Source: Paramecium octaurelia (taxonomy: Eukaryota; Ciliophora; Oligohymenophorea; Peniculida; Parameciidae). From it: DNA of 64,000 bases. This document shows positions 51,621-64,000 of the stretch, one piece after another (the stretch's first letter is position 1; each line of letters opens with the position of its first letter). Made by a program: the position numbers and the translations under genes. Under the pieces are notes generated by a model. That model ran no database searches. It had not been told where the DNA came from and saw only the letters and a list, made by a program, of their open reading frames with translations. The stretch covers positions 1-64,000 of the forward strand of contig CAJJDP010000131.1 in assembly GCA_905182995.1 (NCBI GenBank), written 5' to 3'.

Positions 51621-52906
51621 TCAAATTTAATTCAAAAAAGTATTAGAAGAGAAAATAAAAGGAATGATTTAAATTTAATTAATATATAAACCATTAAATT
51701 AGCTATGTTTTAAAAATATCCTGATATGACGAATTGAAAAGAAAAAAAGGAAGGCAATTTAAACTTGCCAAATATCTCTTATTTATTTTATTAAACTCAT
51801 TTTCTACGCAGATGACTCATTGTCATTTTCTCTATTTTGGTTGGTTCGTGCAACAAGATGGAGAAATCTAGACTGTAGATCAGAGTGCCATTCACTCTTA
51901 ATAGAAAAGTACTCCATACATGGACCAAAGTTCATTTCATAATTATCATCGAATACATGATACTTATCCAAGCTCATTGAAATAAGTTCGCTTTCCGTAC
52001 TATTCGCCTCAAATCCTCTCAATCCTTGACTTAGAATATTATCTTAAGGTGCCGTTAAGAAAGTATCTGGGACATTTTATTTGTAATCGATTCTTCTGAT
52101 TCCAGTGGTGCTTTATTCCTTGGGGAAACAATAGAATAAGTACTTCAAAGTAATTGAAACCTCTTGAATCGATACCACCTTATTTGGTTATGGCTTTTGA
52201 TCCTGTTCCTACTAGAATCACAGCCACTTTGACATATCTTACATGAGTAGTGTCTTTGGTTTTAAGATTTAAATTGACGTTTTGCATTTCTGGATCTAGA
52301 GCACAATTTATTTAAAGAGCATAGGGTCCGTTTTCTGGATTCATTTTGAATCCCACAAGAAAAGCGCTAACTTTTGGAGATTGTATGTTGCCATTAACAG
52401 GATGAGTGAATGCGTCTTCTCTTACACCAAACCCTAGTGATGTAGGAGGAGAGGAGTATACCTTGACGAAGTTCTCTCAATTGCATGAAATTGAATTCAC
52501 GATAGGTAAGTTGTACATTATTATCCACAAATGCTACCCATCGGACTTTAAGTTATTGGACTCGTGCAGGTCCTCCTAAGCGATACCTTAATTCGAAGCC
52601 TAAAAGGAGAGTTTATATGTTCTACCAGATTTGGTCACTTGTCCTAATGAAAGATTAATATCGACATCCAACATTGATTCGAAGGTTACTTGTTCAAACA
52701 TGAGCAATACTTCAGGCACTCTTTTAAGAGAGAGATACATACTCTGAGAATTGCTTATCAAATAGGATTTCGACTTGGGTGTGGATTGGATAATTGCTGG
52801 TGAGTGTTAATTAAGGCTGGTTTTTGATCACATGGTCTAAACCTGTTTACCATTCAGCTCCCAAAGTTAAAACTATGAAGAGTACAAAATGAAATGTTTT
52901 GTGCAT
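51621..52906 (-). CDS. Secreted H-type-lectin-like protein (about 392 aa)
   Basis: ATG at 52906 starts a clear signal peptide (MHKTFHFVLFIVLTLGAEW). Introns: 52721-52742 (22 nt), 52600-52625 (26), 52434-52461 (28) and 52212-52242 (31). Residues about 45-130 follow the H-type lectin pattern: PEVLLMFEQVTFES, a polar strand, the aromatic-hydrophobic GFELRYRLGG and a closing VQQLKVRWVAFVD. This fold binds sugars such as GalNAc in other eukaryotes. A second beta-rich part follows to about residue 330. The frame to TGA 51621 gives a hydrophobic, poorly conserved-looking last 60 residues, so the true end may lie near 51.8 kb through an unseen intron. The start is 14 bp from the divergent BEACH gene. 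Confidence 0.8.
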
Positions 52907-52920
52907 TATATATTAATAAA
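52907..52920. promoter_or_regulatory. 14-bp divergent intergenic space between two start codons
   Basis: Only 14 AT-rich bases (including TATTAATA) separate the ATG of the lectin gene (-) from the ATG of the BEACH gene (+). Both transcripts must start here or inside the opposite gene, so the promoters overlap or are shared. The lectin start is firm because of the signal peptide; the BEACH start could in principle be internal. Confidence 0.6.
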
Positions 52921-55900
52921 ATGTAATTAATAGATGCCATTTTTGAGGATCAATTCAGGCCAGCTCTGATTGAACACTATAAACAATATAAGATAGTCAG
53001 GAGGGCTGATTATCTTTTAAAGGCATTACAATCAGTCGATTAACTGTCTTTAGAAGATTAATAACAATTTTACGATCATTTAGAGAAATAATTATTACAA
53101 TGCACCCCATTGTAAGCATTAACATTAATTCACAATTAAAACGAGCAGATTGTAGATTTGTTATTAGAGTTGTGTTTAACAAATGAACATGTATCACCTT
53201 TACTATATTTTTCAGCATACACAATAATTATTTAGGATTATCAATTGGTTTTTGAGATCTATAACATTGACAAGGCGCAATTTCAAAGGCATGTTTATCT
53301 ACATCAAAAATCAAATGTACAATTCCTAACTAACAAATGAAAAAGTTTAGAGATTCATATCACTATTATAAGTACCAATTGATTTTCATTTTATAGAAAG
53401 TTTTTGCAGAATTTCGTTATGAATCTCCATATGCCTCGTTCTACTTCAATTACATCAACAGTGGGTTAGTTGTGGACACAAGAGAAATGAAATGGCTCTT
53501 TGGTAAAGGCATTTCCCTCTAAACTTGGCTCTATCCAATTCCTATAAAATCAGAAGTTGAAACTAAAATTATGTACTTAATGTCTGATAAAAAAAAAGGG
53601 TGTCAGTTTATTTTAAATGGCAACAAATTGGTTTATCAATATGTGGATCTGAATTGTATTTTTATTCCTCATTATAAAACAGCGCCAAATCACGAAGTTC
53701 CAATAAGTTTGATTGAAATTCCCTATCAAGAATGGTCATCGTTGTGTATCCAGATTTAATCGAAAAAGTTCTTCATGTAGGAATCGTATTACTTATATTT
53801 GACTTGTGGCAATCAACAACTTCGAGAAATCAAAATAGATTTTCCTCAGATCCCAAACGACTCTCTTGTCATTGAGTTCCAATTTTTTACTAATTTTTAT
53901 GGTTATGTCACATCTATGTTAATTTATAATGATGGATTTGATGGAAGGTATTAACTACTATTATGCATATAGTGATCTAACTTGTGGTGACAAAGACCTG
54001 GGCATTCAATCCAATGATCACCTAAGGAATTTACACAAATGTCATGGGAATAATAAACTAATTTTATGTTATACTCCACTGAGAGCCAGAGCCAATTTTA
54101 TTACAGATCCAATCAATAAATTTGATGGGGCATTGCAATCATTCAGTGGTTCCTACTTAAGAATCACTTAAAAATAACAGTTTTCTTAATTCTGCAGAAT
54201 TGAAAACTTTGTTCCTCTATTACTATTTATTAAAATCTAACCTTATGATTCATTGCTGAACGAGTTATTGACTCTTTTCTGTTAAATCATCAAGTCCAGA
54301 CCAGAAACATAGCAAGATGCAATCAGAACTGAATATTTAAGTTTGATAGCCCTTAAACTAAATGATTCTGGACTTGACATGATCAACAATTAAACCATAG
54401 AATTGCTCTCACAATTGCACAATTCCATTCAGGATACAAAGTTGAAATAGCAATTCGTTTGCAATCTATTGTGGAGAATTCAAATTTATAAACTAGAGAA
54501 TTTTTCAATCATTGAAGACTACTTAAAGTTCATTCGAATGATATATAATGGCAATCCTGAATTTTGTATATCGATTTTCGGAATCGGTAAAATACTCGAA
54601 ATCTTGATCTACGACATTGATCCGAAGAATAGATTATGTTGCGAAGAACATGCGAATCAAATGGGTTATACCAACTTCTAATTACCTACCATCCCCTACG
54701 CTTAATTGATTGATTCCTATTTAAGTATCACCTATGTTTACATTTCTTAGATATTATTGATGCCATCCTCCATAATAAATTATTTCAATCACAATCCAAA
54801 ATTGAGAAATCCAACATCATTGACATTGCGAGAGTCTTCACATTAAAATGCTCTCCTTGCTTCTATTAATTACTACTCAAAAAGCTACAAGGATTATTTT
54901 AATACGAAACCAAGAGTAATAACCCCATATCTCAGATACTAATCCAAGAGGAAGTGATGCAAATGCTATTGAATCTACTAACAACATGTTCCTGTCCAGA
55001 TGTCAAAACCAGTTGCATCAAGTTGATAGCTGAGAGTATTCGCATTAACTAATCTCCAAATGAAAAAGAAATCGCTAATTGGATTGCACATACTTTAGGT
55101 AACAGTGCTGCAGTTGAGGTGTAAGAGGCATACTCCGATGATGAAGATGAGGATTTTCAACCTCGAAAGCCATTAATAAATCAAGCTTTGGTCTTTCATT
55201 AACAAGAGGAACAATAGAATTTTGATGAGGAGAAGAAGAAGCAGCCTGCCATTCAAAATAAGAAGATTGTTTAGGCAAATAGAAGGATTATTGATTATGA
55301 ACCTCTATATGTTGCGATTATGGAATGGATGCTCAAAACTAGAGTTGGAAAGACCAATTCAGATACACTGATTTTAGATGAAAATCTTATCATTAAATCT
55401 GATGGTGGATTATCACTTTTGATTAGTTATTTCGAATATTGCGTGGATTCTGTCAAGGGCCGAATTATGTAAGATTTATGTATGCTAATTAAATGGAATC
55501 AAGCCAGTGCTATTTTTCTATTAAATAACGAGGAGTTTCATTGGTGGATCTTAAAGACGCTCTTGGAAATCTAAAACCAATACAATATTAGAGAGTTGGC
55601 TTAATTTGAATTCTGGGTGTGGGATAGTGGATTAAAACTCTATTGCAATGTGATCAAAGCTGGTATTCAGAACGAGAAGAATGGATTTCAGCGATTGGCT
55701 CAATTGTAGAGTTATTGCAGAGTGTTGGAAGAGATTAATGGAGAACAGATAAATCAGTAGGCAACCTAATTATTGATCAGATTGATATACAAGCAACTGC
55801 TCTCTAATTTCTCGTAATTATCATTCATTTAATAGATTAGTGATTGTTATAAGTTGGACTTATTTTCAGCCTTTTGGGTTAACTTGTATTCTGTTATTTT

Positions 55901-58900
55901 TGAAACCTTCAGATTAGTGACAGCTGATCCAAGGACTATTGAGAATGAGAGCGAGAACGAGCATTACTATTTATTCCATAAATTCTACCCTATTGCATTT
56001 TAGTTAACAATTTCACAGTAAGAAATGCCTAAAAGTAAATATTAATCAAATATTATTGCTAGAATGGAAGCAATAATTTGGAATTATACAATGGGTCGAT
56101 CACATTCTTATTGTGAATATCTGTGAAATTATTAATCAATTTTGTGGCAAATTCTCGACACAAATAATTAGTTACTTGGATGATTATCAGATTGTTTAAA
56201 AAGGAATTTTAGGTCTTTTGGAGTAGAAGAATCCCACAGAATCGTAGAAAACATTTGCTGCAATGATGTTTGAATTCGATATAGGATTGGAATAAGGTCA
56301 ATCTCCCATCTTTGTCTAGGTTTGTTAACTCTTTCTGTAATTGAATGCCGAATACTTTGCCTTTAATGTGCAGAGCAGTGAAAACATAAAGCAATTGCAG
56401 GTGATATTGAATACACTCGATAAATTAGTTAGAACTTTAATTATTGCTTCGGAGACTTTAAGGGACAAAGAGATAGACGAAATGCAAGATAAAGTAGTGT
56501 ATTCGATTATTGGATCGCATTTCATATTTCTGTATTAAATGGAGGATAAAATAAAAGAGATTAATTACGATAAGGAGATAAAGTAGGAATTGTTGCAGAT
56601 TGTGAAGAATTGCTTGTTCTATTCATTCAAGTTTTTGATTGTGTATGTCGATTGTTTTACTCAGATTTTAAATAAGAATGAGTCATTTTAGGCTCTCATT
56701 TTTGAAGGGTACAAACAACACAAATTGTTTCTAATGAAAATGATCAATGATTTAATTAGGAAAGACAGTTCACACATCTTTGATGCTAGTGAAACCAAGT
56801 CACTCAAATTAAACAATAAACTAATTATGGATAAAATGATAGCAGCAAAACAAGTATTTGTGGAAAATCAAACATTATTGTAAAAAATATAGCAATCATT
56901 CTTCATGAATGAAGAATATTATTTGAAAACCAAGTGTGATTTTGAAGAATCGTATAGAATTTTCTCATAGAAGAAGAAAGCCTTAGAGGATAGATTGTAA
57001 TCATAACGACAAGGAATTGAGGAAGTCTTGTTTTCATAGATGTAAATTCATTAAGGTATATTACATATAGGATATCATCATCGTCAACCTATTCGTATGA
57101 TTAAAAAATACAGAGAATAGACTCTGAATAAATCTATATGAGACAAGCCAGATACATGTTTAAGAAGTCATTCAACAGAGTCCGTGTATTTAATCAATGG
57201 TGGGCTCATCCAGAGTTCAAGGCATAAATCGATAAGCCATTTGCTTCGATAGATATGCATTATGACAACATCATATAAAATTAGATGTAAAACAAAGAAT
57301 TTAATGTAGATTCACATGGAAGATGTGGAAATATGAAACCAAATAGAAATCCAGACCCTTGCTCAAACCTAAGTTGTATGATTACCCTCAAATTGATAAC
57401 ATAATGCAATCTCAATAGTAAAGTACAAGAATAATGAATTTGGCTGACTACGATAAGAAATAACCAGAGAGACAGAGAAAGAAAATACATGAAATCATAT
57501 TTGATACAATCATCCCATTTTATTCTTAATAACATGAATAAGACGAGGTGATTCTCCACAGAGTCCAGTGGATCAAGACTTTAACAGTTAGAATAGGATC
57601 TTTACGAATAAGTGATACGCATTTGATCTTTTATTTTGAATCCATTACTCAAAAAGAAACCCACTAGAGTCTGATTAAATTTAGAGTTCCTGAAGACTCC
57701 TAGTTGGTGAAGTAGTGGGATTTGGAATAGATCTACGATATTTAATTTAGAAGATACATTGGGAGATGGACATCCTTGGAGTTGACTCTATTGGAAGGTA
57801 GTACACTTGTATTCAATTTCTAAAATGGGGATCATCAAAAAGTGATAGAGAAATTGATTTCTCTGAAGAAACAGCGAACCATCAATCTTAAACCCAGAAT
57901 TTAATCTGGTAAATTAGATCCTGTGAGTGTGATGTTAGAGAGTAAGGCTATGAATAAGTGGTATAATTATAAGATCACGACGTTTGAATACTTGATGAAA
58001 GTCAATAAAATCTCTGGAAGGAGCAACAAGGATTTGACCTAATATCCTGTGTTTCCCTGGATCATGAATGATGGTGAGTAATTGCACAAATATCGTGATT
58101 TAACTAAAAGCATGGGTGCTTTGGGTACTAAAGATAGGATCGAGGTGTTTGAATAGAGATACAACATGATAGATCATTTTAATAAGGTTCCGCAATTTCA
58201 CTATGGGAGTCATTATTCGAGTCCAGCAATCATATTCCATTATCTTATTAGATTGAAACCATTTTCTGATGGAGCCAAAGAATTATAATCAGGCAAGTTT
58301 GACTTAGCAGATCGTTTATTCTTCTCATTCATAGAGACATATCGGAATGCAGTTGAAGAATTGAGTGATGTCAGAGAATTGATACCTGAATTCTTCTATT
58401 TGCCTGAGATGTTTCTTAATTTATCAAAGTATGACTATGGATTGTAGTAAACTGGGTAACGAGTAAACAATGTGGAATTGCCTTTTTGGACTTAACAAAA
58501 CCCCTATTTGTTTATTTGTGCTCACAGAATGGAATTGGAAAGTGATTATGTTTCATAGCATATTTGCAATTGGATTGATTTAATTTTTGGATATAAACAA
58601 AAAGGAGAAGAAGCAGTCAAAGCTCTAAATACATTTTATTATTTGACATATGAAAATTCGATAGATTGGGATTCGATCAAAAATGAAAAACAAAAGATAT
58701 CGTTGGAGTCTCAGGCAATTCATTTTGGCTAATGTCCAAGTTAAATTTTGGACAGAGCTCACATTGCCAGAGGGAAATAAAAAGTTGTTTTTAGGATTGT
58801 AGATGAAAAATTAGAAAAGAGAATCCTTAGGTAAAAACAAAATAATCCGCAACCTTAGTCACAAAACTATTAGAGAAGCAAATCAATCATTAGAATACAT

Positions 58901-59864
58901 TTTTCAAGTGATAACAAAGTTTGGATTATTCGCCGAAATGGAGAATGTGCTACTATTAGATTAGATTTAAAAGACAACAAATTTGATCTTGCTAATTAGA
59001 AAGAACAACCTATCAATTTTGGGAAATTTATGGATGAAAACTAATATCTCTTTGATTGGACTTGTAATTATGATGAACTCCCTGTTTTGAATAGAGGAAA
59101 ATAAGTATTGATTGGAGGCATCTGGGATGGAAGACTGCTTATCTATAATAATGGTATCATCTCTGAATAGAGATTCGAATAAGAACACACCATAACAGTA
59201 ATGAGATTTGACTACAAAATGAGAATATTGGCTACTGGTAGTAAGGATGGCACTCTTATTATATATAAAGTGTTAAATAACTCATACATTCCAATTAGTA
59301 AGCATCATCATCATGAATAATCGATTACAGATATCTTTATATGTAATGATCTCAAGGTTGTAATAACTTGTTCTAGTGATGGTTGGATTCACATGTATAA
59401 TTAATGGTCTGGCAAATACTTAAGAAGTTATAGACATCCTAAGGGTTTGCCTATTAGCAAAGTTTGTAGTTATTGTACTCCATTGTATGGAATAGCATTT
59501 TACGAAAACAAAAACATTTATTCATATAGCATCAATGGATAATTCTTGGCACATCTTGAGTTAAAATAATATATTGTTAATTAAGGACATCTCAAAGTCG
59601 TTAAGGATTCAAAGTTAACTGATATTATTGTATGTGTTTTTTGTATTTTAATAGGTGTTACCGTTGTGCATGGAAAAGAAAATATTAATGTTAACAACTC
59701 CCTTTTTGCAGAAAAGAAATGAAATATAATTGACTGATTGCTAACAATCAATGAACGATATTAGTTCTTTTGCTTTATCACCAGATAGAACAATTTTAGC
59801 ATTTGGAACATCAGATGGAGAGTTTGGATTGGTAGTAGACTAGCGAATCTTTTCATAAGATTGA
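52921..59864 (+). CDS. BEACH/WD40 protein, neurobeachin/LYST-like (2,246 aa)
   Basis: ATG 52921, TGA 59862-59864, eight introns: 53191-53215, 53372-53396, 53948-53972, 54725-54750, 56035-56062, 57095-57120, 57287-57309 and 59630-59654; all exons close in frame. Domain order: helical N-terminus; a concanavalin-like beta domain (about 140-340, with FGKGISLQTWLYP); a long alpha-helical repeat region (to about 1400); PH-BEACH module (about 1440-1590, with WKMWKYE, IGSLRISDTHLIF); BEACH domain (about 1610-1890) with YPVFPWIMNDG, DLTKSMGAL, FHYGSHYSSPAIIFHYLIR, KFDLADRLF and IPEFFYLPEMF; C-terminal WD40 propeller. BEACH proteins act in vesicle traffic, lysosome/vacuole size and autophagy. This order and length are typical of the family. 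It converges on a paralogue 116 bp downstream. Confidence 0.96.
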
Positions 59865-59980
59865 GATTTTATCTGTATATCAATAATAAATGTCATTTTC
59901 ATTCAACATCTATATGTCTTATTTTTCAATTTTAAAAGATAGAATATTATTTTTATATGAATTATTATATGAACAAATTC
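59865..59980. other. 116-bp space between convergent BEACH genes
   Basis: AT-rich sequence that must hold the 3' UTRs and polyadenylation signals of both genes. No AATAAA-type signal stands out. Confidence 0.5.
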
Positions 59981-62900
59981 TCAAAAGACACGCAGATCAC
60001 CCGATTTAGAACCATAAATAGAAATTTGTTTAGTTGCCTATACAAATCTTGTAAACATTTGGGATGAGACAATTGACAGTCTATCTAAAAATGGCAATCT
60101 ATATTCAAAAACATTATTGTCAGTGACTACAATCTATCAAATTAATAATAAATGCTATACTAAAGTATTTATGGGTGATTTCTTGACTTAAATGTATTCT
60201 ATATTTCCTTTGACTTGCAGTAATTGTAGCAAAAATCCGTTTATTGAATATGCTACAACCCGTTCATCATGGGAACTAAATAAAATACAAGGCAATGGAG
60301 AATAACTTAATGCTAGATAATAAATAGGCAGTCTTTTAGGATGATTTATAAATCTGTAGAGAGTGCGATTATACAAATTATATAAGAATATTGTTCCGTC
60401 TTGAGTTCCAACACAAAAGATAGTTAGCTGTTCTGAAATGGCTATTGAATTGATTTGCGAGGTTGTGTCATAGATCACATACTTACCCTTTAGTAATTCC
60501 TCTTATTTTATATCCTATTTATTTTACAGAATCTTGTTATAATAATAGACCAAACCCTTATTTGTTCCGAGTATCACTATACTTTGTTGTTTATTTGACT
60601 CTAGAACAGTTACAGTGCAATGATTGTTGATTATCTCACTTTCCAATTCGATCACTCCCTACAACTTCACATTGTCTAAGTACTAGTATAGAAGTGTTCC
60701 ATTGTTATTCCCACCGAATAATACGGTTGACTATTCAATCAATACTAATATTGGTGGTAATACATATTTGATCATAGCATCAAAATGAATTCGAGGTAAT
60801 TACACTTGTTTCTCAATTTAGAATTGATATTAATTCTTAACAATCTACCATTAGATTAATGTGAAATCTTCCTGTATGCTAACTACTTTGTTCTTATTAC
60901 AAATTAAATAGATCAATTTACATTATGACTTTTTATTCTTTCCCATCTACCACTAAGTCTTATCGACTATCTCATTCTTTTGAGCATGTGGCTTATAAAA
61001 TATTTGCTCTGGTGTTTACCCAAAATGAGCAATTTAGGTTTCCATTGCTAACTCATTGATTTCGATACTCCCTTCATCAAAGTTAGAGTAAGTTAATGGA
61101 TAAAACACATTGAAGGAATCTACGGCAGCATTTCCTTGCTATTTGTATCCCCAAATCAAATCAACCCATTCATTCAATCTGATAGCATACTCACTTTCTA
61201 ATGCTATCATATTCTAAGCCACATAGTAAAATGGATTCTTATTAGAGTAGTGTGGCAATTGCACATTGTTTACTAATTAACCACTCTGCAACTTACCAAA
61301 ATTATGGGCATTTATGTTTATAAAAGCCTCAGGCAAATAAAAAAATTCAGGAGTCAATTCTCTCACATCCGCCATCTCATTATTGCAATCAATCCAAGAT
61401 TTCATTATCGACCTAAACATTCGATCTGGAATATCGAATTTCCCATCCTAAATTGATATAGCAGCCTCTGTAAATGGACTCAATCGTACCAAATATTGAG
61501 ACACCAATGCCTGACATGAATAATGTGTCCCATAATAAAATTACTCATTTTCGAATCTCTTGATGAATTGATCTAATCTGACCTCACTTCCACAGGCTCC
61601 GATTGGTAAAGAAAGATCTCTGTAATTGATCTCATTTTATATTGATGCAATATCATTGTCATCGAAATCTGATGCATTTCCCTTTAAAACCCATGGGAAC
61701 ACTGGATATCTGGTCAAGTCGATGTAGGAACGACAAGATAGAAAATTCAAATACATTAAATACTTGAAATTGCTCACCTTATTAAAATCACATTATTTCG
61801 GTTGTATTTTCAACTTCTCAATAATCTCCTCCTTCAATCCCTCGTCCTAGAATATCAAGTACAATGACTCTCCATCCTTGAATATGATTTCGATGGCATT
61901 TCTATTTCTGATATAAATTCTCTCATACAGCCACCTAATTTAATCCCTCCTCCACGATTTCTTAAATGGCTTGTGATTTGGTATCGTGTGAGGCAACAAA
62001 GTTATGTGATTCGCCTTCTAGGTGTAGGAGTAATAGGAGAATGTTATTTTTTCATCTCCTATTGTAACTCCCCCTTACTTTAAGTATAAGCTCTTCAACC
62101 AAAAGCATTTGTATTGTTGTTTCTTTTCCAACTGCACTTATGCGTCATTCTCAAACTGGGGATTCTTCTTAAACTTCACTTTTAAAATTGGACGTGAATA
62201 ATACTTATTTATGTATTTCTCAATTTTATTTGTGTAATAAGGATTCTCGTTGAATTTGTAATCATGATCTATTTATTCATCTACTTGGAATCTACAATCT
62301 TTTGGTCTATATACGGTGATACGTAGATTATGCCAAAGTTTGCACCATCTCTATCTAATCTTGCGAGTCTTGTTCATTAACTTGTACACTGAAACTTGCA
62401 TCGATGCTGCAGCGTAATTAATTTCATCCGTTAATTTTGATAATTGTTCTGATTGTGTCATTTTGATCTATTATTATTCAAGAGTCCACTTAAGCAACAA
62501 AGATTCCTGGAAAGTCTAGAAGTCTTACTAAAATTTAATTGAATCAAAGACTTGCACTTATTGCTCTGAAAGTGATTAGAGAATTAGCCCATTTTGAGTG
62601 AAGAAATATTCGATAACCTCCTTTACTTACTGATCTTAAGTTTAGGATTGGATTGCTTTAAGCAGTTCAACTATTTAAATCATGAAGAGTTCACTTGTTT
62701 CTGTATTCAGATATTACGTTTATTCAAAAAGCTTGGTGAAATAGAATAGCCACTCCTTCAGCTTATCAAGTGGACAACTTAAGTTGATGATCTTTTGAAT
62801 GGCAAAAGGCAATTCTTTTTGTTCAACTATTTTTGATAACTCTTGCTCATTTTCTAGATATATTATGTACTTTATTAATTTAGTTAGAAATCCTTCAAAA

Positions 62901-64000
62901 TTCTTAAACGATTGCACTGAGAAGTATATTTAGAACATCACCTATTGTACCTGATATATTTGCTCTTCATTAAACCTCTCAATCACTTCTGACACAATTA
63001 CCAATAGTGTTTACACATCTTATCGAATTTAATAGTGAATCAAGGTTTGACTCAGGTATTGAGGATTCTAATCTAGAAGATGCATAAAAATCTAAAGAAG
63101 TCTTTCATTTTATTCGAGCTTCAATTAATCCAAAAACCAAATAGAGTGTTATTAAAGGATGAACTACTATTATTCATTGTTAATTTTCTTGACGTAATTG
63201 AAATAGTAATCTAGAATATTTTGTTATTTAGTTTAAGAGTATAGGTGCTACAGAATTTCAACGCACAAGCAGTTAATTTTTAGTAATTGAGTTAATGCAT
63301 TCAATAAATTGTCAAAGTTATTGTTTACGCAGATTGCCTTGGAAATATAAGAGATCATTCCTTGACTTAAGAGGTCCTTAGTGCCATAAAGCATTTAGCC
63401 TAACAAGGTAATGGTGGCCACCAAACAATCCATGCTATCAGTCTATAGAAGAAGAAAGATGTCATTTAGGATCTTATTTTAAATGTTATGATTTCTGAAT
63501 GCTATGAAATTCTCTTGATCATCTCTGAATAAGTCGGAAACCAGCCTGGTTGCACTTTAGATGGCTTTGATTTTGAGTTCGATTGAAGAGGCTTCGGCAA
63601 CTTTTAAAAATAGTTTGAATTGGTCTTTCAACGTATTGAAGTTATATTGGCAGGAATAAATCATAATTTGTAGAATTTGATCTTGGATTAGACTCTTCTG
63701 ATTGACACTCACCAATAACTGAGCCAAATATTAGATGGAAGTGACTTTTAAGTATTTCTGATGATCACTGATATAGAATTGCTGTAATAAAATGCAGTAT
63801 TGCTATTAATCGGTGATTCTTTTGATGAAATTGACATCAATAATTAACAGCAATAGTTGATTGAGAATATCTTGATCCTCAACCTTTTATTTGATCTACA
63901 AGATCTAGCTGAGATTGGGGACGTCTACATTGATGATCTAAGCTATTTGTTGGAATAGTTTCATTTCAACTATCTAATTCTTGTTGATTTGACTATCCTG
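59981..64000 (-). CDS. BEACH/WD40 protein, second paralogue, 5' part outside window (1,330 aa seen)
   Basis: The frame is open from the right edge to TGA at 59981 with one 27-nt intron (60134-60160) that removes an in-frame TGA and leaves the frame unchanged. Seen in order: alpha-helical repeats (fragment residues 1-530), PH-BEACH (about 560-720), BEACH (about 730-1000) with YPVFPWVLKGN, DLSLPIGAC, FYYGTHYSCQALVSQYLVR, KFDIPDRMF and TPEFFYLPEAF, and a WD40 tail with VGTQDGTIFLYN. The ending SGDLRVF marks the last propeller strand. It is clearly homologous to the gene at 52921-59864 but not a recent copy: intron positions and much of the sequence differ. Same inferred role in membrane traffic. 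Confidence 0.95.

Noticed and set aside
43923-64000. Many 60-109-codon standard-code frames within the dense gene region
   Set aside because: They are pieces of the real genes cut at TAA/TAG glutamine codons or introns, or they lie antisense to them.
42290-64000. Germline internal eliminated sequences interrupting genes
   Set aside because: All frame breaks in these genes are explained by 22-31-nt GT-AG introns. No TA-bounded insertions are needed.

Overview
The window reads as ciliate nuclear DNA, most probably macronuclear DNA of a Paramecium species. It is AT-rich. Its genes are open only if TAA and TAG are read as glutamine and TGA is the sole stop. Introns are tiny: I placed 26 GT-AG introns of 22-31 nt in the seven best-supported genes. 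Genes are packed tail to tail or head to head with tens of bases between them. None of these genes shows extra non-intron insertions, so the sequence looks like rearranged rather than germline DNA. Species identity is inference.

Layout. (1) 1-480: an unusually GC-rich edge with a 45-bp tandem repeat, possibly foreign or chimeric. (2) 598-2484: an intact intronless WD40 protein gene, followed by remnants of a paralogue and two minisatellites to about 4.8 kb. (3) About 4.8-21 kb: gene-poor, with scattered open fragments in the ciliate code that look like decayed genes, and a 1,337-bp block present twice around a single N. (4) About 21-28.3 kb: several small unrecognised genes on both strands and a large cysteine-rich multi-spanning membrane protein (24827-28281). 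(5) About 28.3-42.2 kb: again gene-poor, with a secreted cysteine-rich gene remnant near 30.4 kb and a 1.3-1.7-kb block present three times across two single Ns. (6) 42290-64000: a compact run of real genes: an EF-hand-like protein (+), histidyl-tRNA synthetase (-), a 1,889-residue multi-spanning protein with a PAS-like segment (-), a secreted H-type-lectin-like protein (-), a BEACH/WD40 protein (+), and a second BEACH/WD40 protein (-) that runs off the right edge.

Functional picture. HisRS is housekeeping translation. The two convergent BEACH proteins belong to the family that acts in membrane traffic and lysosome/vacuole biology. The lectin, the cysteine-rich protein and the PAS protein are surface, secretory or membrane sensing candidates. 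Nothing indicates that these neighbours form one pathway. No RNA gene, CRISPR array or intact transposon was recognised. Coordinates of the multi-exon genes were worked out by hand from frame, stop and splice-site consistency. Those at 42-64 kb close exactly in frame. Those at 3-24 kb are much less certain.
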